Assembly (NCBI GenBank): GCA_018883725.1
Contig: JAHLFN010000076.1
Span: forward strand, 35,510-99,509
DNA length: 64,000 bases
Reading direction: 5' to 3'
DNA from: Candidatus Fusobacterium pullicola
GTDB lineage: Bacteria; Fusobacteriota; Fusobacteriia; Fusobacteriales; Fusobacteriaceae
Below, in pieces: positions 44,561 to 52,995 of the stretch. Both the position numbers and the translations under genes were made by a program. The notes under the pieces were generated by a model. It was not told the DNA's origin. It searched no databases and saw only the letters and a program-made list of their open reading frames with translations. Position 1 is the stretch's first letter. Every line of letters starts with the position of its first letter.

Positions 44561-47155
44561 TTATCTTCTATATTTAATATATTTAGCAACTTGTATAATA
44601 ACAGTTGGAATAAAAGCTAATCCATATATAGATACAATCTCATTTATTCCTAATGGAGCTACTTCAAATATTCCGTGTAATGCTGGTATCATTAAAACGC
44701 CACTTAATAAAACAAATCCTATTAAAAAGGCAACTACTGAAAATGGATTACTCATAAATCCTAAACCAAAAATTGAACTATTTCCTCTACAGTTAAATCC
44801 GTGGAATAGTCTAGCTAAACATAACACAGCAAAAGCCATTGTACTTCCTTTTAAAGCATCGTGCATTTCACCATATCCAAGATAAAATCCTATCATTACA
44901 AAAATAGCTATTAATAACCCTTCTGTTAAAATTTTACCTGAAAGAGCTTGAGTAAGAATTGGTTCTTTTGGATCTCTTGGTTTTTCCTTTAAAACTTCTC
45001 CATGTGATGGCTCCATTCCAATAGCAATAGCTGGTAAGCTATCTGTTAATAGATTTATAAATAAAAGATGTACTGGAGCAAATATTACTGGTAATCCAGC
45101 AAAAGAAGAGTAAATTACAGCTAAAATTGCAGCAGTATTTCCTGAAAGTAAAAATCTTATTGAATTTTTTATATTAGCATATATATTTCTTCCTGTTGTT
45201 ACAGCTTTAACAATAGTAGAGAAATTATCATCAGCAAGTATCATAGAGGCAGCATCTTTAGAAACCTCTGTTCCTGTTATTCCCATTGCTATTCCTATAT
45301 CTGCTCTTTTTAAAGCTGGAGCATCGTTAACTCCATCTCCCGTCATAGCACAAATTTTTCCTAAAGATTGCCATGCAGTTACTATTCTTATTTTATGTTC
45401 AGGAGATACTCTAGCATATACAGATGTATGCTCTACTTTTTCTCTTAATTCTTCATCAGACATTCTCTCTACATCTACACCTTCTAATACGTTATCTCCC
45501 TCTTGATATATTCCTATCTCTTTAGCTATTGTTCTAGCAGTTACTTTATGGTCTCCAGTTATCATTACTGGTTTAATTCCTGCCATTATACATTTTGCTA
45601 CAGCTTCTTTTGATTCAACTCTTGGTGGATCAATCATTCCTACTAATCCTACAAATATATATCCATTCTCATCCTCATGACATATATCTTTTTCACACTC
45701 TAAAATCTTATAACCATAAGTTAATACTCTAAGTCCTGTTTCAGCAAAAGTATTATTTACTTTTTCTATATTTTTTATATCATCTTTTGTGATTTCTCTT
45801 ATTTCATTATTCTCTAATATAGATTTAAATCTTGGAAGTAATGAGTCTAGAGCTCCCTTTGTTAACATTACCATTTTTCCATCAATTTCATGTAGAGTAC
45901 TCATAAGTTTTCTATCAGAATCAAATGGTATTTCAGATAAACGTGGATATCTATCTTTTAATTCTCTATAATCAATATCATATTTTTCAGCTAAATTTAT
46001 TAGAGCTATCTCAGTTGGATCCCCTACTTCATTTGTAGCATCATTACATAAAATTGATTGTTTTAATATAATATCTTCTGCCATTTGATTAGAATCTAAT
46101 CCATTTTCCTCTACTATTTTTCCATTGACATAAACTTTTTTTACTGTCATTTTATTTTGTGTAAGTGTTCCTGTTTTATCAGAGCATATTACTCCTACAC
46201 ACCCTAAAGCTTCTACAGATTTTAAATTTTTAATAATAGCATTCTCTTTTGATAATTTTTGTGTTCCTATAGCTAATACAATTGTTACTATTGAACTAAG
46301 TGCCTCTGGAATAGCTGCAACAGCTAAAGCCACTGCAAACATTAAAGAATCTAATATTTTTACTCCATGGAATAAATTGATTGCAAATATTACTCCACAT
46401 AGTAAAATTATACCTAATGACAATTTCTTACCAAAATTATCTAAAGAAACTTGTAATGGAGTTGTTTTCTCCTTTGTCGATTCTAATAATTTTGCTATCT
46501 TTCCTAATTCAGTATTCATACCAGTAGCTGTTACTAGTATTACCCCTCTACCATAACTTACTAAACTACCAGAGAATACCATATTTTTTTGATCTCCTAA
46601 TGCTAATTCATTCACTGGTATTACTTCACTTCTTTTTTCTACTCCTTCAGATTCACCAGTAAGAGAACTTTCATTTACTAAAAGTGAAAAACTTTCTAAT
46701 ACTCTACCATCAGCAGGTACTAAATCTCCTGCCTCTATAAAAATTATATCTCCTGGAACTATCTCTTCAGATGAAAGCTCTATCTTTTCTCCATTTCTTA
46801 AAACTTTAGTCTTAGGAGATGATAAAGATTTTAAACTATTTATTGATTCTTCAGCTTTAATATGTTGAACTGTTCCTAATATTGCATTAATAATAATTAC
46901 CACAAGAATAACTATTGTACTCTCTATATTCCCTGATATTGCTGAAATAATTGAAGCAATTATTAAAATAATTACAAGAAAATCTTTAAACTGTGATAAA
47001 AATACTTGTAAAGTACTAACTTTTTCCTCCTCATTTAATTGGTTTTTCCCATACTTTTTTAATCTTTCCTTTACCTCATTACTAGTCAAACCTTTTTCTG
47101 TTACTTGAAACTCTTTTAAAATTTCCTCTTTTGACTTTGAAAAATAATTTTTCAT
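44561..47155 (-). CDS. Cation-translocating P-type ATPase (Ca2+/Mn2+ type)
   Basis: 864-residue P2-type ATPase. N-terminal actuator with SLTGESEGV, TM4 ion site AAIPEALSSIV, phosphorylation motif ICSDKTGTLTQNKM, hinge MTGDGVNDAPALKRADIGIAMG, and the C-terminal membrane domain NLLTDSLPAIAIGMEP. The IPEAL site is that of Ca2+/Mn2+ pumps of the SERCA/PMR1 group. The upstream Mn2+-type riboswitch points to Mn2+ export. Single-gene unit ending at the hairpin 44478-44505. Confidence 0.92.
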   Translation of the reverse strand: MKNYFSKSKEEILKEFQVTEKGLTSNEVKERLKKYGKNQLNEEEKVSTLQVFLSQFKDFLVIILIIASIISAISGNIESTIVILVVIIINAILGTVQHIKAEESINSLKSLSSPKTKVLRNGEKIELSSEEIVPGDIIFIEAGDLVPADGRVLESFSLLVNESSLTGESEGVEKRSEVIPVNELALGDQKNMVFSGSLVSYGRGVILVTATGMNTELGKIAKLLESTKEKTTPLQVSLDNFGKKLSLGIILLCGVIFAINLFHGVKILDSLMFAVALAVAAIPEALSSIVTIVLAIGTQKLSKENAIIKNLKSVEALGCVGVICSDKTGTLTQNKMTVKKVYVNGKIVEENGLDSNQMAEDIILKQSILCNDATNEVGDPTEIALINLAEKYDIDYRELKDRYPRLSEIPFDSDRKLMSTLHEIDGKMVMLTKGALDSLLPRFKSILENNEIREITKDDIKNIEKVNNTFAETGLRVLTYGYKILECEKDICHEDENGYIFVGLVGMIDPPRVESKEAVAKCIMAGIKPVMITGDHKVTARTIAKEIGIYQEGDNVLEGVDVERMSDEELREKVEHTSVYARVSPEHKIRIVTAWQSLGKICAMTGDGVNDAPALKRADIGIAMGITGTEVSKDAASMILADDNFSTIVKAVTTGRNIYANIKNSIRFLLSGNTAAILAVIYSSFAGLPVIFAPVHLLFINLLTDSLPAIAIGMEPSHGEVLKEKPRDPKEPILTQALSGKILTEGLLIAIFVMIGFYLGYGEMHDALKGSTMAFAVLCLARLFHGFNCRGNSSIFGLGFMSNPFSVVAFLIGFVLLSGVLMIPALHGIFEVAPLGINEIVSIYGLAFIPTVIIQVAKYIKYRR

Positions 47156-47192
47156 AAATCCTCCTTTATATTTTTAATTATTGTTAATTAAT

Positions 47193-47242
47193 AAAAAAAG
47201 ACTTTTAATACGAAGTATATAAAACTCCGTATTAAAAGTCTT
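47193..47242 (-). terminator. Riboswitch-controlled terminator before the P-type ATPase
   Basis: On the minus strand the arm at 47242-47225 pairs with that at 47215-47198 (AAGACTTTTAATAC core), followed by a U run (47199-47193). The 5' arm shares CTTTTAATAC with riboswitch stem P1, so the two structures exclude each other. Confidence 0.8.
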
Positions 47243-47324
47243 GTTACCACTTGGGTATACAGTACCAGAAAGTCCTAGACTCCGTGATGTTGATACTATA
47301 TTTTTAACTACTCCCTCTTAATAC
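47229..47324 (-). promoter_or_regulatory. Probable yybP-ykoY (Mn2+) riboswitch
   Basis: The minus strand begins GTATTAAGAG GGAGTAG (from 47324) and ends AACAAGACTTTTAATAC (to 47229). GGGAGUAG at the 5' side and (A)CAAGAC at the 3' side are the conserved yybP-ykoY borders, and GTATTAAGAG (47324-47315) pairs with CTTTTAATAC (47238-47229) as P1. P1 formation would block the terminator, an ON switch by Mn2+. Confidence 0.75.
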
Positions 47325-47353
47325 TACTATCTTTCTATCTTATTTACGTTCTA

Positions 47354-47382
47354 ATAATATCATAGTTTTTATTAAAAGTCAA
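47354..47382 (-). promoter_or_regulatory. Promoter of the riboswitch and P-type ATPase gene
   Basis: On the minus strand TTGACT (47382-47377), 17-base spacer, TATTAT (47359-47354). Confidence 0.65.
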
Positions 47383-47579
47383 GAGCTTTTACTATCTTCC
47401 CCAGATAATTTTTCTCTAAATTTGTTACTTTTATAATTTTATCAAATCCTTATTTTTACAGTGTTTGAAAGATTTTTTTAAATCAGCTTTTTCTAATTTG
47501 TGTTCTATTTGTGTGCTACCGAATGAAACCCTATTGATTTTTAGCAAGTTTAAATTTAATTTTTTTAAACATACCTAAA
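47383..47579. other. Gene-free junction between chromosome and prophage
   Basis: About 200 AT-rich bases between the ATPase promoter and the last phage gene. No gene or clear hairpin is seen. By position it should hold the phage attachment site, but the other end lies outside the window, so no repeat can be shown. Confidence 0.4.
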
Positions 47580-47939
47580 TTATTTATAAATCAGCTTTTC
47601 ATACACTACATCTAACTTTTTTTCAATTCTATCTGTAGTTTCTTTTTGTTGCTGGGATAAATTTAGCATTTGTTCTTGAGTTGCTGATAAAGCTACTTTT
47701 CTTTCCAGCTCCGCTATTTTTTCATCCTGCATTTTATTTTTTAAGTCTATCAACTTTAACTCTGTATCTAGTCTAGCATTTAAAGAATCAAAATTTTTAG
47801 CGATTTGATTCTTCACCTCTCCAAACTCTTCTAAGGTTTTATTCTTATTAGCCAGTGAGCTCCCCATAATTGATACTACTCCAGTTATAAGAACTGTAAC
47901 AATTGTGGATAGTGCATTATCTTTAATTTTTTCCCACAT
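47580..47939 (-). CDS. Membrane-anchored coiled-coil protein of the lysis module (candidate inner-membrane spanin)
   Basis: 119 residues: one N-terminal membrane segment (STIVTVLITGVVSIMGSSLA) followed by a long charged, heptad-like region (NQIAKNFDSLNARLDTELKLIDLKNKM...). This is the layout of Rz-type i-spanins, which a phage of a diderm needs to breach the outer membrane. No family match is claimed, and a holin-associated or XhlA-like role is also possible. Its start overlaps the upstream small gene by 17 bases. Confidence 0.6.
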   Translation of the reverse strand: MWEKIKDNALSTIVTVLITGVVSIMGSSLANKNKTLEEFGEVKNQIAKNFDSLNARLDTELKLIDLKNKMQDEKIAELERKVALSATQEQMLNLSQQQKETTDRIEKKLDVVYEKLIYK

Positions 47940-48111
47940 CTTTTTCCCCTTTCAATTTCCCGAATACTATCTCATATAGCTCGTCATCTGCCTTGGATTT
48001 AGTTTGTTTTACTAAAACACCTAACCCCCAAATAACTATCTTTTCAACTACTACTGCCGATAAATATTTTACAGCCATAGCTTTAATAAACTTAGCTACA
48101 ATTCCCCACAT
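47923..48111 (-). CDS. Small hydrophobic protein, candidate holin
   Basis: 62 residues with one hydrophobic stretch (YLSAVVVEKIVIWGLGVLV) and a charged C-terminus, lying between the lysozyme and coiled-coil genes. The ATG at 48111 is at a good distance from AGGTGA inside the lysozyme end; the in-frame GTG at 48115-48117 is too close. Holin function is inferred from size and place. Confidence 0.5.
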   Translation of the reverse strand: MWGIVAKFIKAMAVKYLSAVVVEKIVIWGLGVLVKQTKSKADDELYEIVFGKLKGEKDVGKN

Positions 48112-48113
48112 AT

Positions 48114-48551
48114 TCACTCACCTCTGTATAGCTTTATCTCTCTGCCTCTTCTCGCAACTAAAACTGGTAATACTTTTCCTCCCCCTTTTCTCCACATCTT
48201 CCAAGCTTCTTCTACCTCACACATTTTTGCTCCCGTATTTATTTTCTTAACTACGGTTGAGTTTGAGAAAGCTGCACACCCTATGTTAAAAGCTAGGCTC
48301 ACCAGTGCATCAAATTTATGTTGCTCAATAGGGTATTTGATACTTTTATTGACTACATTTTCAAAACGTCTTAAATCGCCTTTTAAAAGCTCAATAGCTT
48401 TTTCTTTTGTAATCTCCATTCCTTCTTTAACACCTTTTCCAGTATGTCCTACTCCAATAGTCCATATACCAGCTTGGCATTTATAAGCTTTTAATTTTAT
48501 TCCTCCTTCTTCTTTGATTAGAAATTCTATTCCTTTATCTGAAATTTTCAT
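48114..48551 (-). CDS. Phage lysozyme, glycoside hydrolase family 24
   Basis: 145-residue endolysin. The N-terminus ISDKGIEFLIKEEGG carries the catalytic Glu, then IWTIGVGHTGKGV, DALVSLAFNIGCAAF and the family's terminal RRGREIKLYRGE. It cuts peptidoglycan glycan strands. No signal-anchor is visible, so release should depend on a holin. The first ATG (48560) is against the GGGG ribosome site; the ATG at 48551 is preferred. Confidence 0.93.
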   Translation of the reverse strand: MKISDKGIEFLIKEEGGIKLKAYKCQAGIWTIGVGHTGKGVKEGMEITKEKAIELLKGDLRRFENVVNKSIKYPIEQHKFDALVSLAFNIGCAAFSNSTVVKKINTGAKMCEVEEAWKMWRKGGGKVLPVLVARRGREIKLYRGE

Positions 48552-48569
48552 TTTCACCATCCCCTTTTT

Positions 48570-49346
48570 TTAAATTTGTGATAATTCTTGCCAGCACTTT
48601 ATATCTGAGTTAGAATTTATTAACTCTATAAAATCTGCTTTAGTAAATTTTATGTTGCTTTCTTGAGTTTTTAATTGAGCCTCTACATTGAAAATAGTTT
48701 GAACAAACATAGCTCCTTGAAGTCTTAATTTTTTTAACTCTGGTAATGTCATTTCTAAAGCATCCCCATCATTGAAAGCCCACAGAGTTGTTAACGCTCC
48801 CTCAGGAGAAAAATTTGTTGCATCTTCATGAGCTGCTATACAGTTACCTAGAAGAGCTAGATCCTTATCTCTGCACTTTTGTTGATGTTTCCCATCGGAG
48901 TTATCTATGAACAAGTACCCATTTTCAAGGATTTCGGCTTTTGAAGTGTTTATAATAGAATAATACTTTTCTTGTAATTCCTCTTCAGTAGCCCCCTCAT
49001 ACCATACGTGCTCCCCTTTGTCCCAAGTAGGTTTTAGATAACCTAAGCTTGTATCATATTCAATTTTTACAACTCTACCATCTTGAATATATTCACCATC
49101 AATAAGTTTCTCAGTAAGGTTTAATATCAGTATCTCCTCTTCTCTTGTCATCTCTCTAAGTTCGTTGTTATCCCATGTTGGTGATCCCATCTCGGTATCT
49201 CTTTCAATAATTACAACATTACTATCGCTATACTGGGGGCAATCTTTGAATAAGTTTCCCTCTAGTATTATCTCAGCCTCTTCTCTAGAAAGGTTAATAC
49301 TGTGTACTTCTCTTGATATTCTTTCTTTTGTATAAAATCTTAACAT
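48570..49346 (-). CDS. Tail-fibre assembly-type protein with DUF4376-like C-terminus
   Basis: 258 residues. Short repeated fibre-assembly-like elements (SPTWDNNELREMTREEE, LKPTWDKGEHVWYEGATEEELQ) are followed by a DUF4376-like region (HQQKCRDKDLALLGNCIAAH...LWAFNDGDALEMTLPELKKL). Proteins like this lie next to tail-fibre genes and are thought to help fibre folding or attachment. A terminator (49391-49418) separates it from the fibre gene, so it may need read-through or another promoter. Confidence 0.7.
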   Translation of the reverse strand: MLRFYTKERISREVHSINLSREEAEIILEGNLFKDCPQYSDSNVVIIERDTEMGSPTWDNNELREMTREEEILILNLTEKLIDGEYIQDGRVVKIEYDTSLGYLKPTWDKGEHVWYEGATEEELQEKYYSIINTSKAEILENGYLFIDNSDGKHQQKCRDKDLALLGNCIAAHEDATNFSPEGALTTLWAFNDGDALEMTLPELKKLRLQGAMFVQTIFNVEAQLKTQESNIKFTKADFIELINSNSDIKCWQELSQI

Positions 49347-49390
49347 AATTTATGCCTCCTTAATTTTTTTTTAGTATTGGTTTTTTCCGT

Positions 49391-49418
49391 AAAAAAAGAA
49401 AGAGGTGTCAACACCTCT
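49391..49418 (-). terminator. Terminator between tail fibre and fibre-assembly genes
   Basis: AGAGGTGT (49401-49408) pairs with ACACCTCT (49411-49418); the minus strand then has a U-rich run (49400-49391). Confidence 0.75.
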
Positions 49419-49456
49419 GTGATAGCTCCTCTTTTCTGCCCCCAATCTTTAGATAG

Positions 49457-49777
49457 TCTTACCTCTTAGATAATTTGCAAGAACAAGAATGGACTAATAT
49501 AATATCTCCACATCAATGCTTATCCTCAAATTCAAGTTTAAGAAGAACAGGAAATACTGGAATTGTTTTTTTAGGTTTAAATATCAATACTCCTATTACT
49601 TATGAACCTATTGTCATAGGAAAATTAGTATACAATAATCACGATGCTGTTGAATATGCTATTGACACGCTAAATATTAGGATAGAAAATGGTGACATAA
49701 AATTAAGATGCTCAAATAATAGTGCGAACTTTGGTTGGGTAGCTATATTAACACTTCCAATTTTGCTTAAACTTTAG
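49457..49777 (+). CDS. Inverted, silent alternative tail-fibre tip
   Basis: The only convincing plus-strand coding segment in the prophage: an open frame from 49457 to TAG at 49775-49777, preceded in frame by TAG (49454-49456), with no ribosome site. It reads SYLLDNLQEQEWTN... and ends NFGWVAILTLPILLKL. The active fibre reads SKLDNLPKEFDFGSN... at its tip and ends SPTISWIAML. Both tips share LDN-L at the start and a W-[IV]-A-[IM]-L end. It converges on the active tip with 11 bases between stops. Best read as a spare C-terminal tip switched in by inversion, or as a remnant of one. Confidence 0.65.
   Translation, partial: SYLLDNLQEQEWTNIISPHQCLSSNSSLRRTGNTGIVFLGLNINTPITYEPIVIGKLVYNNHDAVEYAIDTLNIRIENGDIKLRCSNNSANFGWVAILTLPILLKL
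49466..49474 (+). repeat. Candidate inversion site, left
   Basis: TTAGATAAT, encoding Leu-Asp-Asn in the silent tip. It is the inverted copy of 50041-50049, in the same reading phase. Confidence 0.45.
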
Positions 49778-49788
49778 AATTTAATGAA

Positions 49789-50904
49789 TTAAAGCATAGC
49801 TATCCAAGATATTGTAGGACTGTGTGTTGCACCATTTTTAATAATCACAACTTTAAACGAACTAGTTGTTATATCGTAAATCCTATAAGTAACTTCAACA
49901 GAGGTTTGTGCAAAATACCCAGCCTCTCCCGCTACAACTGTTGGGGGTGACGAAAAAATTTTATTGAAATTTATAGTTATAACAGTTCCATTAGAAGGGG
50001 CATTTATAGCATTTGAACCGAAATCAAATTCTTTTGGTAGATTATCTAATTTACTTCGATTTGTATATACACTCAATTCCTCAAAGTTAGCGTTCGGTGT
50101 AGTAAGCTTAGAGCCGTTATAATCTGTAATACAAATATAGTACTTTTGAGTGTTTTCTAATAAATAAATATTACCTTTTGTAGCACTCGTAAGTGGAAAT
50201 TTTCCATTATATCCTCCTACAATTCCTTTGTCTTTATTATCTAAAATAAGCCCTTGATTGGCTGCTAAAGCCCTTGTTGTACTCGAATTTGATAGATCAT
50301 CAACCGGATTTAGCTGTATGTTGTTCTCATTTACGATTATTCCATCATTTGCACTCACTACATTAAAAGTTTTATCACTAGTAAAGTTTCCTCCTCCAGT
50401 TAATCCTTTTCCAGCAGTCATTTGTCTAGTATTAGGAGTGTAATTTCTTAAAACTTCCTCTAAATAGTCTTTATTGACCCATGTTCCCTGCCCACTCCAG
50501 TTTAAAATAGGACTCTCCACATTTGTTACTTCCATTTTTATATCAATTTCAAAAGCTATAGCACTGTCTGTTTTTGCTGGAATGTATTGAGCATTGTCCT
50601 CGTTACAGTACCAATACAGTTTTTCTGTATCATCGTTAACGAATACTCCTATTTCTTTAAGATAAAATCCTTGTTCAACATTGTCATTTACAACTTGAAT
50701 AGTTATCTCTACAGTATTATTTTCTTGGGATTTTTTTAAAATTTTAGCATCCAACTTATAGTTTTGAAGCTCTGTCACATCAGCGGGATTTCCTGCTGGT
50801 GTACCTGCTCCTATCTGTACTTTTGTAAATTCAACAGGCAGCTCTTGAGCAAGTCTTGTAGCTAAATAGTTAGCTCCTGATGTTGTTAATCCTCTGTATG
50901 CCAT
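49789..50904 (-). CDS. Phage tail fibre protein
   Basis: 371 residues. The N-terminus (AYRGLTTSGANYLATRLAQELPVEFTKVQIGAG) is the baseplate-attachment domain of P2 gpH/DUF3751-type fibres. The middle has glycine-rich repeats (MTAGKGLTGGGNFTSDKTF) and ALAANQGLILDN, a trimerising collar-like element. The tip begins at LDN (286-288) and ends ISWIAML, a common fibre end. An alternative tip lies inverted just downstream on the other strand. The gene abuts the YmfQ-like gene. Confidence 0.85.
   Translation of the reverse strand: MAYRGLTTSGANYLATRLAQELPVEFTKVQIGAGTPAGNPADVTELQNYKLDAKILKKSQENNTVEITIQVVNDNVEQGFYLKEIGVFVNDDTEKLYWYCNEDNAQYIPAKTDSAIAFEIDIKMEVTNVESPILNWSGQGTWVNKDYLEEVLRNYTPNTRQMTAGKGLTGGGNFTSDKTFNVVSANDGIIVNENNIQLNPVDDLSNSSTTRALAANQGLILDNKDKGIVGGYNGKFPLTSATKGNIYLLENTQKYYICITDYNGSKLTTPNANFEELSVYTNRSKLDNLPKEFDFGSNAINAPSNGTVITINFNKIFSSPPTVVAGEAGYFAQTSVEVTYRIYDITTSSFKVVIIKNGATHSPTISWIAML
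50041..50049 (-). repeat. Candidate inversion site, right
   Basis: Minus-strand TTAGATAAT, encoding Leu-Asp-Asn at residues 286-288 of the active fibre. With the next bases it forms the 11-bp palindrome TAGATAATCTA. Confidence 0.45.
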
Positions 50905-51525
50905 TTATACCATCTCCTTTTTAATTTTATATACAATACCACTTCTAATAAAGTATTCTCCAGTCGAAACAGTATCAACCGCTTTATCCTCTATTTGTTT
51001 TTTCAATTTGTAAATTACGGCACTTTTTATAAAAAAATCTCCTCTTTTTTCCGGAATCACATTTACTATATTAAGGGTTAAATTAGCTGGAATTAAAACC
51101 CTTAACTCTTTGAAAAGGCTATAATCATGTTCATTGAATTGCTCTTCTTTCTCGAGTCTAACATCTAATCTATAATCATTATTAAATAAAACAGGTGTCG
51201 CTACAGTAGATTCATTATTAAAATAAGCCCTTAAATACTCCTCCAACCATCTCCAAGTATATGGTAGAACAGCATTCCATTTAGCATACACTCTATTTTG
51301 TCTTTCTTGAAGAGTATCAGTAGATTTAGGATATATCTTCATCATACTTTCAAAAATTGCTATTCCCTGCTTATCAGTACCAAAAATAAAAGAGTTGCTA
51401 AAGGCCCTTTCAATCTCTTCATACTCTTTTCGCAACTCCTCATTTTCTATTTGTAATAGACATTTTATTTCTTTGTATTCCTGCATAAAATCAGGCAAGT
51501 AATTCAGAACATCAATTACTCTCAT
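50905..51525 (-). CDS. YmfQ/XkdU-like baseplate protein (DUF2313)
   Basis: 206 residues: MRVIDVLNYLPDFMQEYKEIKCLL, then IYPKSTDTLQERQNRVYAKW and WRWLEEYLRAYF, as in YmfQ/gpI-type baseplate proteins between gpJ and the fibre. The ATG at 51525 overlaps the baseplate J stop by 14 bases; a GTG at 51534 is the alternative. Confidence 0.8.
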   Translation of the reverse strand: MRVIDVLNYLPDFMQEYKEIKCLLQIENEELRKEYEEIERAFSNSFIFGTDKQGIAIFESMMKIYPKSTDTLQERQNRVYAKWNAVLPYTWRWLEEYLRAYFNNESTVATPVLFNNDYRLDVRLEKEEQFNEHDYSLFKELRVLIPANLTLNIVNVIPEKRGDFFIKSAVIYKLKKQIEDKAVDTVSTGEYFIRSGIVYKIKKEMV

Positions 51526-52579
51526 AATTTCCACTTCCCCACACTGGTATTTCGTAGATATCTATTTCTAAATTTTCCTCTCTCCCATTAATTTTTGTAT
51601 TACCTATGTCTATTATTTTATTATTTATAGCTAATATTCTAGTCTCTATTTGGGATATCCTTATTACTATCTTATTAGAAGCTGCCCAATTCTTTCTAAG
51701 TTCTAATAGATAATCCATTAATGCATTATCTATGTCATCTTTAATGTTAGTCACTTCTATATCTTCTAAAGTTAAATTTGTAGTAATATGGATAGATTTT
51801 TTTAAAGGTGTATCAACAGTTACTATGTGCCCTATAGGTGCTATCCCTTTACCTGTACCATCCTTTGTTGGATCAATTGTCTCCTGTACTCTTTCAATTA
51901 AAGCACTACTGGCCTCGTCACACTCACTATCTAAAATAGTAAGTCTTACTGTTCCGCCACCCTGCCACACTGGAGTAACTTTAACTGATCCTACTCCACT
52001 TATGGCTAATGTTTTCTCTTCATAATCTTTTATATTGCCACCATATGCTTGGGTATCAAAACTGTTCAGGTATCTAGCCCTTAAACTTTCTGTCTCCTCT
52101 TCATCTTCTCCAGGGATCAGTATTTCAGTTAACTCAGCGGATGTCAGTCCGTCTATATATTCTATAGGAATCAAAGTTCCTGTGTTTCCGTTAGGCTCTT
52201 CTCCAAGTGTCTCACATTCTAACTGATATTCATAACTTCCTGAATCAAGTTTTTTTATAACTATGTAGTTATATTCATTCAAGCTAAATCTACTACCTAA
52301 AGGTACTTGTACATTGAATACTCCTTTATACACACCTGCACTTGCTGGTTTAGGATATATACCTCTTTCTGAAGCTCTTTTTATCAGATTTTCTCTACTT
52401 GCTGTGTGACCAAATGTTTCTTTATAGTATTCGCCAATAGTTATATACATCTGAGCTGTTTCTAGTGAGTTCCCCGCTACTGCGTCATAAACTATGGATC
52501 CTTCTCTTTTGTCCACATCACTGGGGATATTTTTCATTTTTATTTCGAGTAATTTTTCATAAGTTTTATCCTCAAACAT
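51512..52579 (-). CDS. Baseplate J-like protein
   Basis: 355 residues of the gpJ/XkdT family forming the baseplate wedge. Landmarks: KREGSIVYDAVAG, RASERGIYPKPASAGVYKG, GEEPNGNTGTLIPIEYI, RARYLNSFDTQAYGGNIKDYEEKTLAISGVGSVKVTP. It shares one base with the XkdS-like gene upstream. Confidence 0.93.
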   Translation of the reverse strand: MFEDKTYEKLLEIKMKNIPSDVDKREGSIVYDAVAGNSLETAQMYITIGEYYKETFGHTASRENLIKRASERGIYPKPASAGVYKGVFNVQVPLGSRFSLNEYNYIVIKKLDSGSYEYQLECETLGEEPNGNTGTLIPIEYIDGLTSAELTEILIPGEDEEETESLRARYLNSFDTQAYGGNIKDYEEKTLAISGVGSVKVTPVWQGGGTVRLTILDSECDEASSALIERVQETIDPTKDGTGKGIAPIGHIVTVDTPLKKSIHITTNLTLEDIEVTNIKDDIDNALMDYLLELRKNWAASNKIVIRISQIETRILAINNKIIDIGNTKINGREENLEIDIYEIPVWGSGNYESN

Positions 52580-52995
52580 CAGATCAGTACCTCCTTCCTT
52601 AAATTCATCTCTCCGTAGATTGTATTTACAGTAAATGTTACAGCTAATACACTACGAGCTAAGTCTTTGAAAGAAAAGTTATAAACTTCTAAAACTCTAC
52701 TGTCTTGTAACAATGCTTCCTTTATTCTTTCCTCTAAAACTACTTTGCAATAACTCTTAGGTTTTCCAAATAAATCTTTTAATTCGATTCCATAATTCCA
52801 CGAATAAATAAGATAAGCGTATCTTTCAGTATTTAATATTTTAAAACAGGCCTGTTCCATAGCTTTTAGCCCGTCTATTTTTCCGTAGATTCGATCCCCG
52901 AACATCTGGATTTTATGAGTTTTAGTTGTCATAACTTTATTCTCTTCTACAATTTCAACAGATACATTTTCTCTAACAGGTAACATCATATCCAC
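52579..52995 (-). CDS. XkdS-like baseplate protein (DUF2634, gp25-like)
   Basis: 138 residues: FGDRIYGKIDGLKAMEQACFKILNTERYAYLIYSWNYGIELKDLFGK, as in DUF2634/gp25-type wedge proteins. Overlaps both neighbours by a few bases. Confidence 0.85.
   Translation of the reverse strand: MDMMLPVRENVSVEIVEENKVMTTKTHKIQMFGDRIYGKIDGLKAMEQACFKILNTERYAYLIYSWNYGIELKDLFGKPKSYCKVVLEERIKEALLQDSRVLEVYNFSFKDLARSVLAVTFTVNTIYGEMNLRKEVLI

Noticed and set aside
47229..47324. T-box leader upstream of the P-type ATPase
   Set aside because: No T-box motif (AGGGUGGNACCGCG) is present; the GGGAGUAG and CAAGAC borders fit yybP-ykoY instead.
49449..49459. TTAGATAGTCT as the left crossover site of the tail-fibre inversion
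   Set aside because: It resembles the right-hand site, but joining there puts the fibre frame onto a stop within a few codons; the copy at 49466-49474 gives an open fusion.
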